A stretch of DNA of 64,000 nt, from assembly GCF_002091955.1 (NCBI RefSeq), contig NZ_MKKY01000068.1:48841-112840 (forward strand), written 5' to 3'. Positions 29,584-41,083 of this stretch are shown here, in pieces (position 1 is the first letter of the stretch; the number at the start of each line of letters is the position of its first letter). Under the pieces are notes generated by a model, which was given only the letters and a program-made list of their open reading frames with translations, was not told the origin of the DNA and searched no databases. Source of the stretch: Rhodococcus sp. 1168 (lineage in GTDB: Bacteria > Actinomycetota > Actinomycetes > Mycobacteriales > Mycobacteriaceae). A program made the position numbers and the translations under genes.

Positions 29584-31056
29584 TCAGTGCTGAGGGAACC
29601 AACCGGTGACTGCGGGCCGGAGGTTCTGGTAGATGTGCTTGATCTCCTGGTATTCGGCCAGACCGGTCGGACCCAGTTCGCGGCCGTTGCCCGACATGCC
29701 GAATCCGCCCCACTCGGCCTGTGGCAGGTAAGGGTGGAAGTCGTTGATCCACACGGTGCCGTGGCGCAACCGCGCAGCCACGCGTTCGGTCTTTCCGGCG
29801 TCTTGGCTCCAGACACCGGCGGCAAGCCCGTATCGAGTGTCGTTGCCGATGGCGATCGCCTCCTCTTCCGTGCGGAAGGTCTCCACGGTGACGACGGGAC
29901 CGAAGCCCTCTTCCTGCACAACCGACATTGCGGTGTTGCAGCCGTCGAGGACCGTCGGCAGGTAGTAGAAGCCCGACTCGAGTTCACCGGTGCCCCATTC
30001 GGCGCCGCAGCCGACGACGGCCCCTTCCGCGATGCCTGCGTCGACGTAGGCGGTGACCTTGTCACGATGATCGGCGGAGATGAGGGGACCTGTCTCGGCC
30101 GCTTCGTCGAACGGCCCGCCCAAGCGAATCTGCTTGGCGCGGCGGATCAACTCCTGAACGAAGCGGTCATGGATGGATTCCTCGACGATGAGACGCGCTC
30201 CTGCCGAGCACACCTGGCCGCTGTGTACGAAGGCTGCGTTGAGGGCATTGTCGACGGCCGCGTCGAAGTCGGCGTCGGCGAAGACGACATTGGGGTTCTT
30301 TCCGCCGAGTTCGAGCGCCACCTTCTTGACCGTCTGCACTGCCGCGGCACCGACGACGCGGCCCGTCGCGAGCCCGCCGGTGAACGAGACCATGTCTACA
30401 TCGGGATGTTCCGACAGCGGCGCGCCCGCGGTGGCACCGGCGCCGAGCACGAGGTTCGCCACGCCCGCCGGTAGTCCGAGCCCGTCGAGCACATCCATCA
30501 GGAGCATCGCAGTGTGCGGGGTGAGTTCGCTGGGCTTGAGTACGAAGGTGTTGCCCGCTGCGAGAGCGGGTGCCACCTTCCACGCCACCTGCAGCAGCGG
30601 GTAGTTCCAGGGGGTGATCATTCCGCAGACACCGATCGGCTCGTAGACGACCTTGCTCACGACGTCGGGCATGCCCGGGTCCACGACTCGCCCTGCCTGC
30701 TGCCCGGCGAGCACGCCGAAGTAGCGGAAGCTGGCACTGATGTCGTCCATGTCGATTTCGCTCTCCACGAGGCGCTTGCCCGTATCGAGTGACTCCGCGC
30801 GGGCGAACTCGTCCTTACGTTGTTGAATCGCATCGGCGACCCGTAACAACAACGCACCACGTTCGGTCGCAGGAGTGGAACTCCACATTCCCGCGTCGAA
30901 TGCGCGTCGGGCGGCGGCGATGGCGGCGGCGGTATCGGCACCATCTGCTTCGTCGACGGTGCCGACGAGCTCGCCGTTCGCCGGGCAGTGAATCTCCCGA
31001 GTTTTGCCGTTGACCGCGGAGGTCCACTCACCATCGATGAACAACGTCTTGGGCAT
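29584..31056 (-). CDS. betB: Betaine-aldehyde dehydrogenase
   Basis: This is a 490-residue NAD(P)-dependent aldehyde dehydrogenase converting betaine aldehyde to glycine betaine. Signatures are MITPWNYPLLQ, KPSELTPHTA, the catalytic Glu in ALELGGKNPNVV and the catalytic Cys in HSGQVCSAG. The C-terminus has NDFHPYLPQAEWGGFG, found in betaine-aldehyde-type enzymes. It is 52 bases upstream of the choline-oxidase gene and 61 bases after the transporter, so the three are probably cotranscribed. Confidence 0.92.
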   Translation of the reverse strand: MPKTLFIDGEWTSAVNGKTREIHCPANGELVGTVDEADGADTAAAIAAARRAFDAGMWSSTPATERGALLLRVADAIQQRKDEFARAESLDTGKRLVESEIDMDDISASFRYFGVLAGQQAGRVVDPGMPDVVSKVVYEPIGVCGMITPWNYPLLQVAWKVAPALAAGNTFVLKPSELTPHTAMLLMDVLDGLGLPAGVANLVLGAGATAGAPLSEHPDVDMVSFTGGLATGRVVGAAAVQTVKKVALELGGKNPNVVFADADFDAAVDNALNAAFVHSGQVCSAGARLIVEESIHDRFVQELIRRAKQIRLGGPFDEAAETGPLISADHRDKVTAYVDAGIAEGAVVGCGAEWGTGELESGFYYLPTVLDGCNTAMSVVQEEGFGPVVTVETFRTEEEAIAIGNDTRYGLAAGVWSQDAGKTERVAARLRHGTVWINDFHPYLPQAEWGGFGMSGNGRELGPTGLAEYQEIKHIYQNLRPAVTGWFPQH

Positions 31057-31117
31057 GAGGCTGGTCTCCTTGCTGCATGGGTTGTGCTGTCAGGGCTGTT
31101 CGTGCGGGTGGAAACGG

Positions 31118-33160
31118 TCAAGAACCGCTGTTCTCCTCGATCTGGAGGAAAGCCAGATGCCCCTCGTAATGGTCGAGGATGTCTTCTATCACCTGGTCTT
31201 TCGTGTATCCCATGATGTCGTAACCCTGACCGGAACCACCGTCCAGATAGACCTCCATCCGAAAGTACTCGTCCTCGGTACGAGGCAGAGTCAGCCCGAA
31301 GGACGGGACGGCGACCTTGCGGCGCCAGACCTGATAGTGGAACGGATGAGCATGGTCTGCGCCGACCTCGAGTTCGTACATGTCCTCGGCGTCGTCGACG
31401 GGCCCGCATCGAGCATCGATCCCTTGCGCCCGCATTTCTTCGACGACCTCGTTGAAACTCGGCAACACCACCTGGCGTCCGAATTCCCGAACGCGATCTT
31501 CACCGGGAAATCTGAGAACCTGACTGAGTCGATGCCGCCAGGTCCAATCGACTCCGCGGTTGCCTCCGATGCGGACCGAAAGTGAACCCGGCAGGCTCTG
31601 CTCGACGCTTTCGATTCGGAATGTCTCCACTCTCAGCGATCGGTAGAGCCCGATCATGACGAGGATGATGACGAAGGCAAAGGGCAAGCCCATGATCACC
31701 GCAGCATTCTGCAAAGCTCCGACACCGCCGACGAGGAGCATGGCCACGGTCAGGCCGCCGGTCGCCAGTGCCCAGAAGATGCGGAGCGCCGCGTTGCCGT
31801 CGTGCTGCGGGCTCGGCAGATGCGAGGAGAGGTTGGCCATCACCAGTGCGGCCGAGTCCGCGGACGTGACGTAGAAGAGAAGTGCGGTGAAGGTGGCGAG
31901 GGCGGCGATGAAGATGAATGCCGGGTAGTCCCTGAGGAGTTCGTAGAATGCGCCCTCCGGGTTGAGGATCGCTTGTTCTCCGAATTCGCTGTCACCGCCG
32001 CGAACCCGCTCGAGGGCAGAGTTTCCGTAGACCGAGGCCCACATGAGGATGTACAGAAAAGGGATCGTCAGTGTCCCGATTACGAACTGGCGGATGGTGC
32101 GGCCTCGGGAGATCCGCGCCAGGAACAGGCCGACGAACGAGGCCCACGCGATCCACCAGGCCCAGAAGAACAGGGTCCAGTCGGTCATCCATGTGCCGGT
32201 GTCCTCGAATGCGAAGGTCTGACCGACCATGTTGGGGAACAGCCGGACGAAGTCGCTGACGTTGAGAACGAGGGCGTCGAGCAGGAACTGGGTCTGGCCC
32301 ATGACGAGTACCCAGATCGACAGTGCGAACGCCAAGAACACGTTGAGAAGCGAGAGAATCTTGATGCCCTTGTCCACGCCCGAGGTGGCCGAAAGTGTGG
32401 CAATCGCAACACCGACCGCAACAATGCCGATTTCGACACCGGTGCTGACCTCGAGTCCGAAAACTATGTTCAATCCCACGTTGATCATCACCACGCCGAT
32501 TCCCAGCGAGGTCGCCACGCCGAAAATCGTTCCGAGTAGCGCAGCGAAGTCGACGGTGTCGCCGAGCACACCTTTGACGCGTTTGCCGAAGATGGGCGCG
32601 AGTGCCGAGCGGATCGCCAACGGCTGGTTCTTTCGATATGCGAAGTACGCCAACGCAATCCCCATCAAAGCGTAGAGACCCCATCCGCTGATTCCGTAGT
32701 GGAAAAGCGTCCATACGGTCGCCTCGCGGGCAGCATCTACCGAACCGGCTTCTGTGCTCGGCGGTTGGAGATACTGCGTCACCGGCTCGGAGACGGCGAA
32801 GTACATCAGATCGGTGCTGATGCCGGCAGCGAAAAGCATCGACGCCCATGACAGCAAACCGAACTCGGGTTGCGAGTGAGCGGGCCCGAGCTTGATTTTT
32901 CCGAATCCCGAGAGGGCCAGGTAAACAACGAAGACGAGCACGATCGCGACCAATGCCACGTAGAACCACCCGAACCAGTCCGACGTCCACGTCACTGCGC
33001 TGCCGAGGACACTCTCCGCGTTCTCCGGTGCGATCAGTGCCCAGATCGTAATCGCAAGCGTGAACAGCGCGGCGGGTACGAAGACCCGCCAGTTCACCCG
33101 CGATCGAGGTTCCGGTTCTTCGGCCACATCTGGCTTGGATCTCTCGACCGATGAACTCAC
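31118..33160 (-). CDS. betT: BCCT family choline/betaine transporter
   Basis: The 680-residue transporter has about twelve membrane helices (residues about 30-510), BCCT signatures such as WTLFHYGISGWGLYALMG and FFWAWWIAWASFVGLF, and a long hydrophilic C-terminal domain (about 170 residues) like BetT. In BetT-type carriers that tail is linked to osmosensing. The neighbours suggest choline as substrate. GTG 33160 is preceded by AGAAGGGA; the frame is open further upstream without support. Confidence 0.93.
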   Translation of the reverse strand: MSSSVERSKPDVAEEPEPRSRVNWRVFVPAALFTLAITIWALIAPENAESVLGSAVTWTSDWFGWFYVALVAIVLVFVVYLALSGFGKIKLGPAHSQPEFGLLSWASMLFAAGISTDLMYFAVSEPVTQYLQPPSTEAGSVDAAREATVWTLFHYGISGWGLYALMGIALAYFAYRKNQPLAIRSALAPIFGKRVKGVLGDTVDFAALLGTIFGVATSLGIGVVMINVGLNIVFGLEVSTGVEIGIVAVGVAIATLSATSGVDKGIKILSLLNVFLAFALSIWVLVMGQTQFLLDALVLNVSDFVRLFPNMVGQTFAFEDTGTWMTDWTLFFWAWWIAWASFVGLFLARISRGRTIRQFVIGTLTIPFLYILMWASVYGNSALERVRGGDSEFGEQAILNPEGAFYELLRDYPAFIFIAALATFTALLFYVTSADSAALVMANLSSHLPSPQHDGNAALRIFWALATGGLTVAMLLVGGVGALQNAAVIMGLPFAFVIILVMIGLYRSLRVETFRIESVEQSLPGSLSVRIGGNRGVDWTWRHRLSQVLRFPGEDRVREFGRQVVLPSFNEVVEEMRAQGIDARCGPVDDAEDMYELEVGADHAHPFHYQVWRRKVAVPSFGLTLPRTEDEYFRMEVYLDGGSGQGYDIMGYTKDQVIEDILDHYEGHLAFLQIEENSGS

Positions 33161-33946
33161 GAATCTGTTCCCTTCTGTTGCCTGCGCACTCGGACGGTGG
33201 TGTGGGCACTGTGTTCGCAAACACAGCAAAACACTGGAGATGACGCTTCCGTGGTCCTTACCCTAGCCTCGCTGGACCCCGGCTCTGGGCCCTTTGAGCT
33301 GCGAGAATTCGACGTAGCACAGGATGCAAGGTCCAGTCCGTGGCACACCGTTTCGGACGACTACGGCACCGCCTTCGTCTCCCTGCGGAGGCCGGATCCG
33401 CCACCGCCGGGTCGGACTGTCGATGCCCAATGCACTGGTCGCCGAGTGCAATCCGGCTTTCGACCGGACTGTGGTCGACAGTTCTGCGCTCGGCGGGCGC
33501 ACGCCCGACAGCCGAAGGTGACGAATTACACCGACGTAGTTTCCCGATGCCCTTCGGTAACACCCGGATTGTGAGCCCGACTTCGTTTCCGGGTAGTGCC
33601 ACGCTCGAGTTGTTCATCGCGAACGAAAGCAGAGCGCAAGGCCGATATGGACGCACAGAGAGTTTTGCGAAACCCCAGGTCGAGAGCATAAATAGGTTAA
33701 CCTTATTTGCAGTGTTACCTGGGTACTGATTTATCGTTTGTCATAGGACCGGCGTACAAACGGCCGATCCACCCGAACGAGGCTTGCGTGTGCCCCCGAG
33801 CTGATCTGCTCGACGGTAGGCAAGGCCCGACGCTCGGGGGTGCTGCTTCAACGGCGAACGGCACCCAACAGCCGTCCGCGACGGCCGGCGATCTGTGCCG
33901 AGCCGCTCTGGCGTACTTGAAAGCTGGACTTATCCGAAGGCTAGGT
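33161..33946. promoter_or_regulatory. 786-bp divergent upstream region of betT and gltB
   Basis: No recognisable gene is seen; the ORFs here are short, overlapping and of unlikely composition. It should hold the betT promoter (minus) and the gltB promoter (plus). An AT-rich dyad centred on AGGTTAACCT (33694-33703, flanked by ATAAAT and TATTTG) stands out about 245 bases before gltB and may be an operator. The last 10 bases before gltB carry GAAGG as ribosome site. Confidence 0.4.
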
Positions 33947-36900
33947 ATGAAGCACACTCCGGGCCCGCAAGGCCTCTACGATCCCCGTAACGAGCATGAC
34001 TCCTGTGGAGTGGCGTTCGTGGTGGACATACACGGTCGCCGTAGCCGTGACATCGTCGAAAAAGCCATCACTGCGCTGGTCAATCTCGAGCATCGGGGCG
34101 CCGCCGGCTCCGAACCCAACACCGGTGACGGTGCTGGAATCCTCATCCAGGTACCAGACGCGTTCTTGCGAGCCGTCGTCGATTTCGAACTGCCCGCCGC
34201 GGGTGCGTACGCCACCGGAATCGCTTTTCTGCCGCAAGGCAAAGCCGATGCTGCTCGCGCGTGCGAGGACGTCGAGAAGATCGTCGCGAACGAGGGCCTG
34301 ACCGTCCTGGGCTGGCGTGATGTTCCCACCGACGACTCCTCTCTAGGGGCGCTCGCACGAGATGCGATGCCTACGTTCCGTCAGTTGTTCTTCGGCTCTT
34401 CCGATTCCTCCGTTACGGATATGGATCTCGAGCGCCGCGCATTCGTCATCCGCAAGCGCGTCGAGCACGAGCTCGGCGAACAAGGACCCGGCAAAGGCGG
34501 CCCCGGCCGCGAGACCGTGTACTTCCCGTCCCTGTCCTCGCAGACGTTCGTCTACAAGGGCATGTTGACGACCCCTCAGCTCAAGGGCTTCTACATCGAT
34601 CTGCAGGATGATCGTGTCGAAAGCGCACTCGGGCTCGTGCACTCACGATTCTCGACCAACACGTTCCCGTCCTGGCCGCTGGCGCACCCGTTCCGTCGCG
34701 TCGCGCACAACGGCGAGATCAACACCGCGACCGGCAACGAGAACTGGATGCGCGCCCGCGAGGCTCTCATCACCTCCGACGTCTTCGGTGGTCCCGACGC
34801 GCTGAAGAAGATCTTCCCCGTCGTCACCCACGGTGCAAGTGACACAGCTCGTTTCGACGAAGTACTCGAACTGTTGCACCTCGGCGGCCGCAGTCTTCCG
34901 CATGCCGTGCTCATGATGATCCCCGAGGCCTGGGAGCGTCACGAGAGCATGGACCCCGCCCGTCGTGCGTTCTATCAGTACCACTCTTCGCTGATGGAGC
35001 CCTGGGACGGGCCGGCCTCGGTGTGCTTCACCGACGGCACCCTCATCGGAGCAGTGCTGGACCGCAACGGTCTGCGCCCGAGCCGGCTGTGGGTCACCGA
35101 CGACGGCCTCGTCATCATGGCGTCCGAGGTGGGCGTGCTCGACATCGATCCGGCGAAGGTCGTCAGCAAGGTTCGTCTTCAGCCCGGACGGATGTTCCTC
35201 GTGGACACCGCTCAGGGTCGCATCGTCTCCGACGACGAGATCAAGGACGAGCTCGCTGCTGAGCACCCGTACCAGCAGTGGCTCGACGACGGTCTCACCG
35301 AGATCGACGATCTACCCGACCGCCCGCATGTGCACATGCCGCACGATCGCGTTCTGATCCGTCAGCAGATTTTCGGGTACACCACCGAAGAGCTGAGTGT
35401 TCTGCTCTCGCCGATGGCGAAGAGCGGAGCCGAGGCCATCGGCTCGATGGGTACCGATACTCCGATTGCGGTTCTCTCTGCCCGCCCGCGGATGCTGTTC
35501 GACTACTTCTCGCAGCTGTTCGCGCAGGTCACCAACCCGCCGCTCGACGCGATCCGCGAAGAGATCGTCACGAGCCTCGGCGGCACCATCGGACCGGAGG
35601 GCGACCTGCTCGCCCCGGGCGCCGACGCGTGCAAGCAGATCGTGCTCCCGACGCCGATCCTGCACAACGATGACCTGTCCAAGCTGATCCACATCAACGA
35701 CGACGGCACGCAGGAAGGCCTGCGTTCGGTGGTCGTGCGTGGTCTGTATCCGGTGGCCGAGGGCGGCGAGGGGCTTCGACAGTCGCTCGAGGCGATTCGG
35801 GCACAGGTGTCTGCCGCGATTTCCGGTGGAGCGCGCATCGTCGTGCTCTCCGATCGTGAATCCAGCGAGAAGCTCGCGCCGATCCCGTCGCTGCTGCTGA
35901 CTTCGGCGGTTCATCAGCACTTGGTCCGCGAGAAGACCCGCACCAAGGTCGGCCTGATCATCGAGTCCGGTGACGCCCGCGAGGTGCACCACATGGCGCT
36001 TCTCATCGGTTTCGGCGCGGCAGCGGTCAATCCGTACATGGCGTTCGAGTCCATCGAGGACATGATCGAACGCGGTGCCCTCGCCGATATCGAGCTCGAC
36101 AAGGCCGTCGCCAACTACATCAAGGCGGCAGGCAAAGGTGTCCTGAAGGTGATGTCCAAGATGGGCATCTCGACGTTGGCGTCGTACACCGGTGCGCAAC
36201 TGTTCCAGGTGATCGGCCTCGCGCAGACCCTGGTGGACGAGTACTTCACCGGACTCAACAGTCAGCTCGGTGGTATCGATCTCGACCAGATCGCCGCTGA
36301 TGTGCAGACGCGTCACGGCATCGCCTATCTCACCAACCGGCACGAGCGCGCGCACCGTGAGCTCGAGACGGGCGGCGAGTATCAGTGGCGTCGCGAAGGG
36401 GAGTACCACCTCTTCAACCCGGACACCGTGTTCAAGCTGCAGCACTCTACTCGCACCGGCCAGTACGACGTCTTCAAGGAATACACGAAGATGGTCGACG
36501 ACCAGTCGGAGCGCCTGGCATCACTGCGCGGACTCTTCCGCTTCAAAACCGAAGATCGGCAGTCCATTTCGATCGACGAGGTCGAACCGGCCTCGGAGAT
36601 CGTCAAGCGCTTCTCGACGGGCGCGATGAGCTACGGCTCCATCTCCGCCGAGGCGCACGAAACACTGGCGATCGCAATGAACCGCCTCGGCGCCCGCTCC
36701 AATTCGGGTGAAGGCGGAGAAGACGTCTCGCGTTTCGAGCCCGACGAGAACGGCGACTGGCGACGCAGTGCGATCAAGCAGGTCGCGTCGGGACGCTTCG
36801 GTGTCACCTCGCACTACTTGACCAACTGCACCGATATTCAGATCAAGATGGCTCAGGGCGCGAAACCTGGTGAGGGTGGCCAGCTTCCGGCGCACAAGGT

Positions 36901-38536
36901 GTATCCGTGGGTTGCCGAGGTTCGGCACTCGACGCCGGGTGTCGGCTTGATTTCGCCTCCGCCGCACCACGATATCTATTCGATCGAGGATCTGGCGCAG
37001 CTGATCCATGATCTGAAGAACGCCAACCCGCAGGCGCGCATTCACGTCAAGCTCGTCTCTGAACTCGGCGTCGGCACGGTCGCAGCGGGTGTCTCCAAGG
37101 CGCACGCCGATGTGGTCCTCATCTCGGGTCACGATGGCGGTACCGGTGCAACGCCGCTGACATCTGTCAAGCACGCAGGCGGGCCGTGGGAACTCGGTTT
37201 GGCCGAGACTCAGCAAACGTTGCTGCTCAACGGTCTTCGTGATCGCATCGTCGTCCAGGTCGACGGACAGCTCAAGACCGGGCGCGATGTGATGGTTGCG
37301 GCTCTGCTCGGTGGCGAAGAGTTCGGTTTTGCAACCGCGCCTCTCGTCGTGACGGGATGCATCATGATGCGCGTGTGCCATCTCGATACGTGTCCTGTCG
37401 GTGTTGCCACGCAGAACCCGCTGTTGCGCAAGCGTTTTGCGGGCCAGCCGGAGTTCGTGGAGAACTTCTTCATGTTCATCGCCGAGGAAGTTCGCGAGCT
37501 GATGGCCGAGCTCGGATTCCGCACGCTCGACGAGGCCGTCGGCCAGGTTGCACTACTGGACACCACCGCAGCCAAGGACGCGTGGAAGGCATCCAAGCTC
37601 GATCTGTCGCCGATTCTCGACGAGGTCGAGTCGGCGTTCATGAACCAGGACCTCTACAACACCGGTACCCAGGATCATGGCCTCGACAAGGCACTCGACC
37701 AGCAGCTCATCGTGCAGAGTCGTAATGCTCTGGACAAGGGCGAGAAGGTGTCGTTCTCCTCGAAGATCACCAACGTCAACCGCACGGTCGGCACCATGCT
37801 GGGCCATGAGGTGACCAAGGTGTACGGCGGCGTCGGCCTGCCCGAGAACACCATCGACATCACCTTCACCGGCTCGGCGGGTAACAGCTTCGGCGCTTTC
37901 GTGCCGGCTGGAATGACACTTCGCCTCCACGGCGACGCCAACGACTTCGTCGGCAAGGGTCTTTCCGGTGGACGCATCGTCATGCGGCCCTCGCTCGATG
38001 CACCCAAGGGTTTCGTCGCCGAGGAGAACATCATCGGCGGCAACGTCTTCCTGTTCGGCGCGACCAGCGGTGAAGCCCTCATCCGAGGCGTCGTCGGTGA
38101 GCGTTTCGCAGTACGTAACTCCGGTGCGGTGGCCGTCGTCGAAGGTGTCGGTGACCACGGTTGCGAGTACATGACCGGTGGCAAGGTCGTCGTCCTCGGC
38201 GAGACTGGTCGAAACTTCGGTGCCGGCATGTCCGGCGGCGTCGCATTCATCTTCGACCCGGCCAAGACGTTCGAGGCGAATCTGAACACCGAGCTCGTCG
38301 ATATCGAGGACATCGAAGGCGAAGAGTTCGTCTGGTTGAAAGACATCGTCACCCGTCATCACGAGGAAACGGGATCCGAAGTTGCAGAGCGAATCCTCAA
38401 CGATTGGTCACAACAGGTGAACCATTTCGTGAAGGTCATGCCGCGCGATTACAAGAAGGTACTGCTGGCCATCTCCGAAGCCGAGAAGAACGGCGCGGAC
38501 GTGGACGAAGCGATCATGGAGGCAGCTCGTGGGTGA
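33947..38536 (+). CDS. gltB: Glutamate synthase large subunit
   Basis: The 1529-residue protein makes glutamate from glutamine and 2-oxoglutarate. Order: class II amidotransferase domain with the would-be N-terminal cysteine in [11 protein letters not shown] (about residue 20, exposed after processing), central domain, FMN-binding synthase domain ([38 protein letters not shown]), a 3Fe-4S cysteine set in [20 protein letters not shown], and the C-terminal beta-helix. ATG 33947 has GAAGG six bases upstream; the open frame to 33707 lacks family similarity. gltD overlaps its end by eight bases. Confidence 0.97.
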   Translation: MKHTPGPQGLYDPRNEHDSCGVAFVVDIHGRRSRDIVEKAITALVNLEHRGAAGSEPNTGDGAGILIQVPDAFLRAVVDFELPAAGAYATGIAFLPQGKADAARACEDVEKIVANEGLTVLGWRDVPTDDSSLGALARDAMPTFRQLFFGSSDSSVTDMDLERRAFVIRKRVEHELGEQGPGKGGPGRETVYFPSLSSQTFVYKGMLTTPQLKGFYIDLQDDRVESALGLVHSRFSTNTFPSWPLAHPFRRVAHNGEINTATGNENWMRAREALITSDVFGGPDALKKIFPVVTHGASDTARFDEVLELLHLGGRSLPHAVLMMIPEAWERHESMDPARRAFYQYHSSLMEPWDGPASVCFTDGTLIGAVLDRNGLRPSRLWVTDDGLVIMASEVGVLDIDPAKVVSKVRLQPGRMFLVDTAQGRIVSDDEIKDELAAEHPYQQWLDDGLTEIDDLPDRPHVHMPHDRVLIRQQIFGYTTEELSVLLSPMAKSGAEAIGSMGTDTPIAVLSARPRMLFDYFSQLFAQVTNPPLDAIREEIVTSLGGTIGPEGDLLAPGADACKQIVLPTPILHNDDLSKLIHINDDGTQEGLRSVVVRGLYPVAEGGEGLRQSLEAIRAQVSAAISGGARIVVLSDRESSEKLAPIPSLLLTSAVHQHLVREKTRTKVGLIIESGDAREVHHMALLIGFGAAAVNPYMAFESIEDMIERGALADIELDKAVANYIKAAGKGVLKVMSKMGISTLASYTGAQLFQVIGLAQTLVDEYFTGLNSQLGGIDLDQIAADVQTRHGIAYLTNRHERAHRELETGGEYQWRREGEYHLFNPDTVFKLQHSTRTGQYDVFKEYTKMVDDQSERLASLRGLFRFKTEDRQSISIDEVEPASEIVKRFSTGAMSYGSISAEAHETLAIAMNRLGARSNSGEGGEDVSRFEPDENGDWRRSAIKQVASGRFGVTSHYLTNCTDIQIKMAQGAKPGEGGQLPAHKVYPWVAEVRHSTPGVGLISPPPHHDIYSIEDLAQLIHDLKNANPQARIHVKLVSELGVGTVAAGVSKAHADVVLISGHDGGTGATPLTSVKHAGGPWELGLAETQQTLLLNGLRDRIVVQVDGQLKTGRDVMVAALLGGEEFGFATAPLVVTGCIMMRVCHLDTCPVGVATQNPLLRKRFAGQPEFVENFFMFIAEEVRELMAELGFRTLDEAVGQVALLDTTAAKDAWKASKLDLSPILDEVESAFMNQDLYNTGTQDHGLDKALDQQLIVQSRNALDKGEKVSFSSKITNVNRTVGTMLGHEVTKVYGGVGLPENTIDITFTGSAGNSFGAFVPAGMTLRLHGDANDFVGKGLSGGRIVMRPSLDAPKGFVAEENIIGGNVFLFGATSGEALIRGVVGERFAVRNSGAVAVVEGVGDHGCEYMTGGKVVVLGETGRNFGAGMSGGVAFIFDPAKTFEANLNTELVDIEDIEGEEFVWLKDIVTRHHEETGSEVAERILNDWSQQVNHFVKVMPRDYKKVLLAISEAEKNGADVDEAIMEAARG

Positions 38537-39980
38537 CCCACAAGGATTTTTGAAGCACACGGTTCGTGAACTGCCGAAGCGTCGACCCGTCGACCTGCGG
38601 CTGATGGACTGGAAAGAGGTCTACGAGGACTTCCCCAAGGAAGCTTTGCAGACGCAGGCGAGCCGCTGCATGGACTGTGGTGTTCCGTTCTGCCACAACG
38701 GCTGCCCCCTGGGGAACCTGATTCCCGAGTGGAACGACCTGGTGTTCAAGGATCGCTGGCGCGAGAGTATCGACCGCCTGCACGCCACGAACAACTTCCC
38801 GGAGTTCACTGGACGACTGTGCCCTGCCCCGTGCGAGGCGTCGTGTGTATTGGGAATCAACCAGGATCCCGTGACGATCAAGCAGGTCGAGGTCGAGATC
38901 ATCGACAAGGCCTTCGAAGAGGGCTGGGTCACTCCCGTCTACCCGACGTTCCTGACGGGCAAGAGCATCGCCGTCGTCGGTTCGGGACCTGCGGGATTGG
39001 CCGCCGCCCAACAGCTCACGCGTGCCGGACATACCGTCACCGTGTTCGAGCGGGCAGACCGCATCGGTGGACTGCTGCGCTACGGCATCCCCGAGTTCAA
39101 GATGGAGAAGCGCCACATCGACCGCCGTCTGGCACAGATGGAGGCCGAGGGCACGGTGTTCCGCACAGGTGTCGATGTCGGAGTGGACATCTCTGCTGAA
39201 GAATTGCGCGCAGACTTCGACGCCGTCGTTCTGTCCGGTGGTGCTACCGCGTGGCGCGATCTGCCGATCGAGGGACGTGAACTCGAGGGCATCTACCAGG
39301 CGATGGAGTTCCTTCCCGGTGCAAATCATGTGCAGCAGGGCGATTACGACGCTCCGCCGGTCACCGCGAAGGGCAAGAAGGTCGTGATCATCGGTGGTGG
39401 TGACACCGGTGCAGACTGCCTCGGTACCTCGCATCGTCAGGGCGCCGAGAGCGTCCACCAGTTCGAGATCATGGCTCGCCCGCCGGAGGAGCGTGCGACG
39501 TCCACTCCGTGGCCGTTGTACCCGTTGATGTTCCGCGTCGCTTCGGCTCACGAAGAAGGTGGCGAGCGAGTGTTTTCGGTCAACACCGAGCGTTTCGTCG
39601 GTGCAGACGGCAAGGTCACCGGACTCGAAGCGCACGAGGTCGAGTTCAAGGCAGGCAAGTTCGAGAAGGTCGAGGGCAGCGAGTTCACCCTCGAGGCCGA
39701 TCTGGTGCTTCTTGCGATGGGCTTCGTCGGTCCCGAGAAGCCGGGGCTGCTGACCGATCTCGGCGTGGACCTGAACGAGCGTGGCAACGTCAAGCGCTCG
39801 AACGAGTGGGTCACCAACGTGCCCGGTGTGTTCGTTGCCGGTGACATGGGCCGTGGGCAGTCGCTCATCGTGTGGGCCATCGCCGAAGGTCGTTCGTGTG
39901 CGGCTGCCGTCGATACGTTCCTCGAAGGTGTGACGGCCCTCCCATCGCCTATCGTCCCCACCCAGGCGCCGCAGCGCTGA
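38529..39980 (+). CDS. gltD: Glutamate synthase small subunit
   Basis: The 483-residue flavoprotein feeds NADPH electrons to GltB. The N-terminal 4Fe-4S cysteine sets are [17 protein letters not shown] and [15 protein letters not shown] binding is [15 protein letters not shown] and NADPH binding [14 protein letters not shown]. The GTG start lies inside the last codons of gltB, so translation is coupled. A strong terminator follows. Confidence 0.97.
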   Translation: MGDPQGFLKHTVRELPKRRPVDLRLMDWKEVYEDFPKEALQTQASRCMDCGVPFCHNGCPLGNLIPEWNDLVFKDRWRESIDRLHATNNFPEFTGRLCPAPCEASCVLGINQDPVTIKQVEVEIIDKAFEEGWVTPVYPTFLTGKSIAVVGSGPAGLAAAQQLTRAGHTVTVFERADRIGGLLRYGIPEFKMEKRHIDRRLAQMEAEGTVFRTGVDVGVDISAEELRADFDAVVLSGGATAWRDLPIEGRELEGIYQAMEFLPGANHVQQGDYDAPPVTAKGKKVVIIGGGDTGADCLGTSHRQGAESVHQFEIMARPPEERATSTPWPLYPLMFRVASAHEEGGERVFSVNTERFVGADGKVTGLEAHEVEFKAGKFEKVEGSEFTLEADLVLLAMGFVGPEKPGLLTDLGVDLNERGNVKRSNEWVTNVPGVFVAGDMGRGQSLIVWAIAEGRSCAAAVDTFLEGVTALPSPIVPTQAPQR

Positions 39981-39993
39981 TCGGTTGTGCCAG

Positions 39994-40044
39994 AACGAGG
40001 TTATGGACGGAAAGCAGGTTTTTCCGCTCCATAACCTCGTTTTC
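39994..40044 (+). terminator. Rho-independent terminator after gltD
   Basis: AACGAGGTTATGGA (39994-40007) pairs with TCCATAACCTCGTT (40028-40041), extended by inner GGAAA/TTTCC, and followed by TTCGTTT. Confidence 0.85.
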
Positions 40045-40171
40045 GTTTCCGATGGTGAGATGTCCTGGTTTTAGGTAGCCTCCGTTTACCGATTGGGCAT
40101 CGATTCGACATCTGGGAGTGGCATCCTCACCCTCGAAGTCGAAAGTCCGCTACTGCAGTGAGGCCGCAACC

Positions 40172-41083
40172 ATGCGCGTGAAGAAGTTCGTCGCCACCAT
40201 CGGAGCAGTCGTGGCGGTCGCCGCTGGGACGTCGGTCCTGTCGACGGCGACTGCGTCGGCCGATCCGAGTGGTTGCCCGGATCTGTACGTGGTCGCGATC
40301 CCGGGGACGTGGGAGACGAGTTCGGGCGCGGCGCCCAAGCCAGGCATGCTCACTGCCGTCACCGACCGCATCGCGAGTTCTTCCGTGCGCACCGATTACG
40401 TGTCGTATCCGGCCACCGCGTTTCCTTGGGAGGGTGGGGTCTACGGGGAGTCTCGCGCGATCGCCACGGCGAATGCGGGCGGGATGCTCGAAGCGATGGC
40501 CGCGCAGTGCGGTGCAACGAAGTTCGGCATCATCGGCTACAGCCAAGGTGCCGACGCGGCAGGCGATCTCGCTGCATCGATCGGAACGGGCCTCGGCGTC
40601 GTGCCGGCGAATCGGGTCGTCGCGGTCGGTCTCATCTCCGATCCGAAGCGTTCCGACGCTGATGCCTTGATCGGCCCCGAGGTCGTCGGTACCGGTGTCG
40701 GTGGCCCGCGCGTCGGCGGGTTCGGTTTCGTCAGCCCGGTGGTGAAGACCTTCTGCGCGATCGGTGATCTGTATTGCTCGACGCCCAAGGACGACTACAT
40801 TTCCCGGCTGGCAGGTTTCCTCGCGGTCTCCTCCGATCCGAACCCCGATGTGATCGCGAAGGCGCAGCAGGAAGCGCAGATTCTCATCGGCGATCTGTCG
40901 GCAGCGGGCGGGCTTCCAGTACTGCAAAGTCAGCTGACCGATCAGGCGAACGAGCAGCGCCGCCGTGAAATCGAGGCGTTCTATCGTTCCGGGATCCACC
41001 AGGAATACGGAAGTTACGCCGTCGACAGCAGTGGAACGAGTGCCACGTCGTGGTTGGCGAACTACTTGCGCGATCAGGCCTGA
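40172..41083 (+). CDS. Secreted cutinase family protein
   Basis: The 303-residue protein starts with a signal peptide (KKFVATIGAVVAVAAGTSVLS, trimmed here; cleavage likely after ATASA near residue 30) and is a cutinase/acetylxylan-esterase-type serine hydrolase. The nucleophile motif is GYSQGADAAGD (about residue 123), with CP near the N-terminus and FCAIGDLYCS as the usual disulfide and catalytic Asp region. Mycobacteriales use such enzymes as extracellular esterases or lipases. The C-terminal 80 residues are an extra helical region. ATG 40172 has GAGG upstream. Confidence 0.9.
   Translation: MRVKKFVATIGAVVAVAAGTSVLSTATASADPSGCPDLYVVAIPGTWETSSGAAPKPGMLTAVTDRIASSSVRTDYVSYPATAFPWEGGVYGESRAIATANAGGMLEAMAAQCGATKFGIIGYSQGADAAGDLAASIGTGLGVVPANRVVAVGLISDPKRSDADALIGPEVVGTGVGGPRVGGFGFVSPVVKTFCAIGDLYCSTPKDDYISRLAGFLAVSSDPNPDVIAKAQQEAQILIGDLSAAGGLPVLQSQLTDQANEQRRREIEAFYRSGIHQEYGSYAVDSSGTSATSWLANYLRDQA

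Noticed and set aside
33688..33709. The AGGTTAACCT dyad as an IdeR iron box
   Set aside because: It lacks the central spacing of the 19-bp IdeR consensus and matches it at only about 12 positions.
33197..33729. Several overlapping frames in the betT-gltB gap, considered as a decayed regulator
   Set aside because: No motif could be recognised in any frame and none has a convincing start; kept only as a gene-free region.
38514..39635. A 373-codon frame antisense to gltD
   Set aside because: It is contained in gltD with no domain; a shadow frame.
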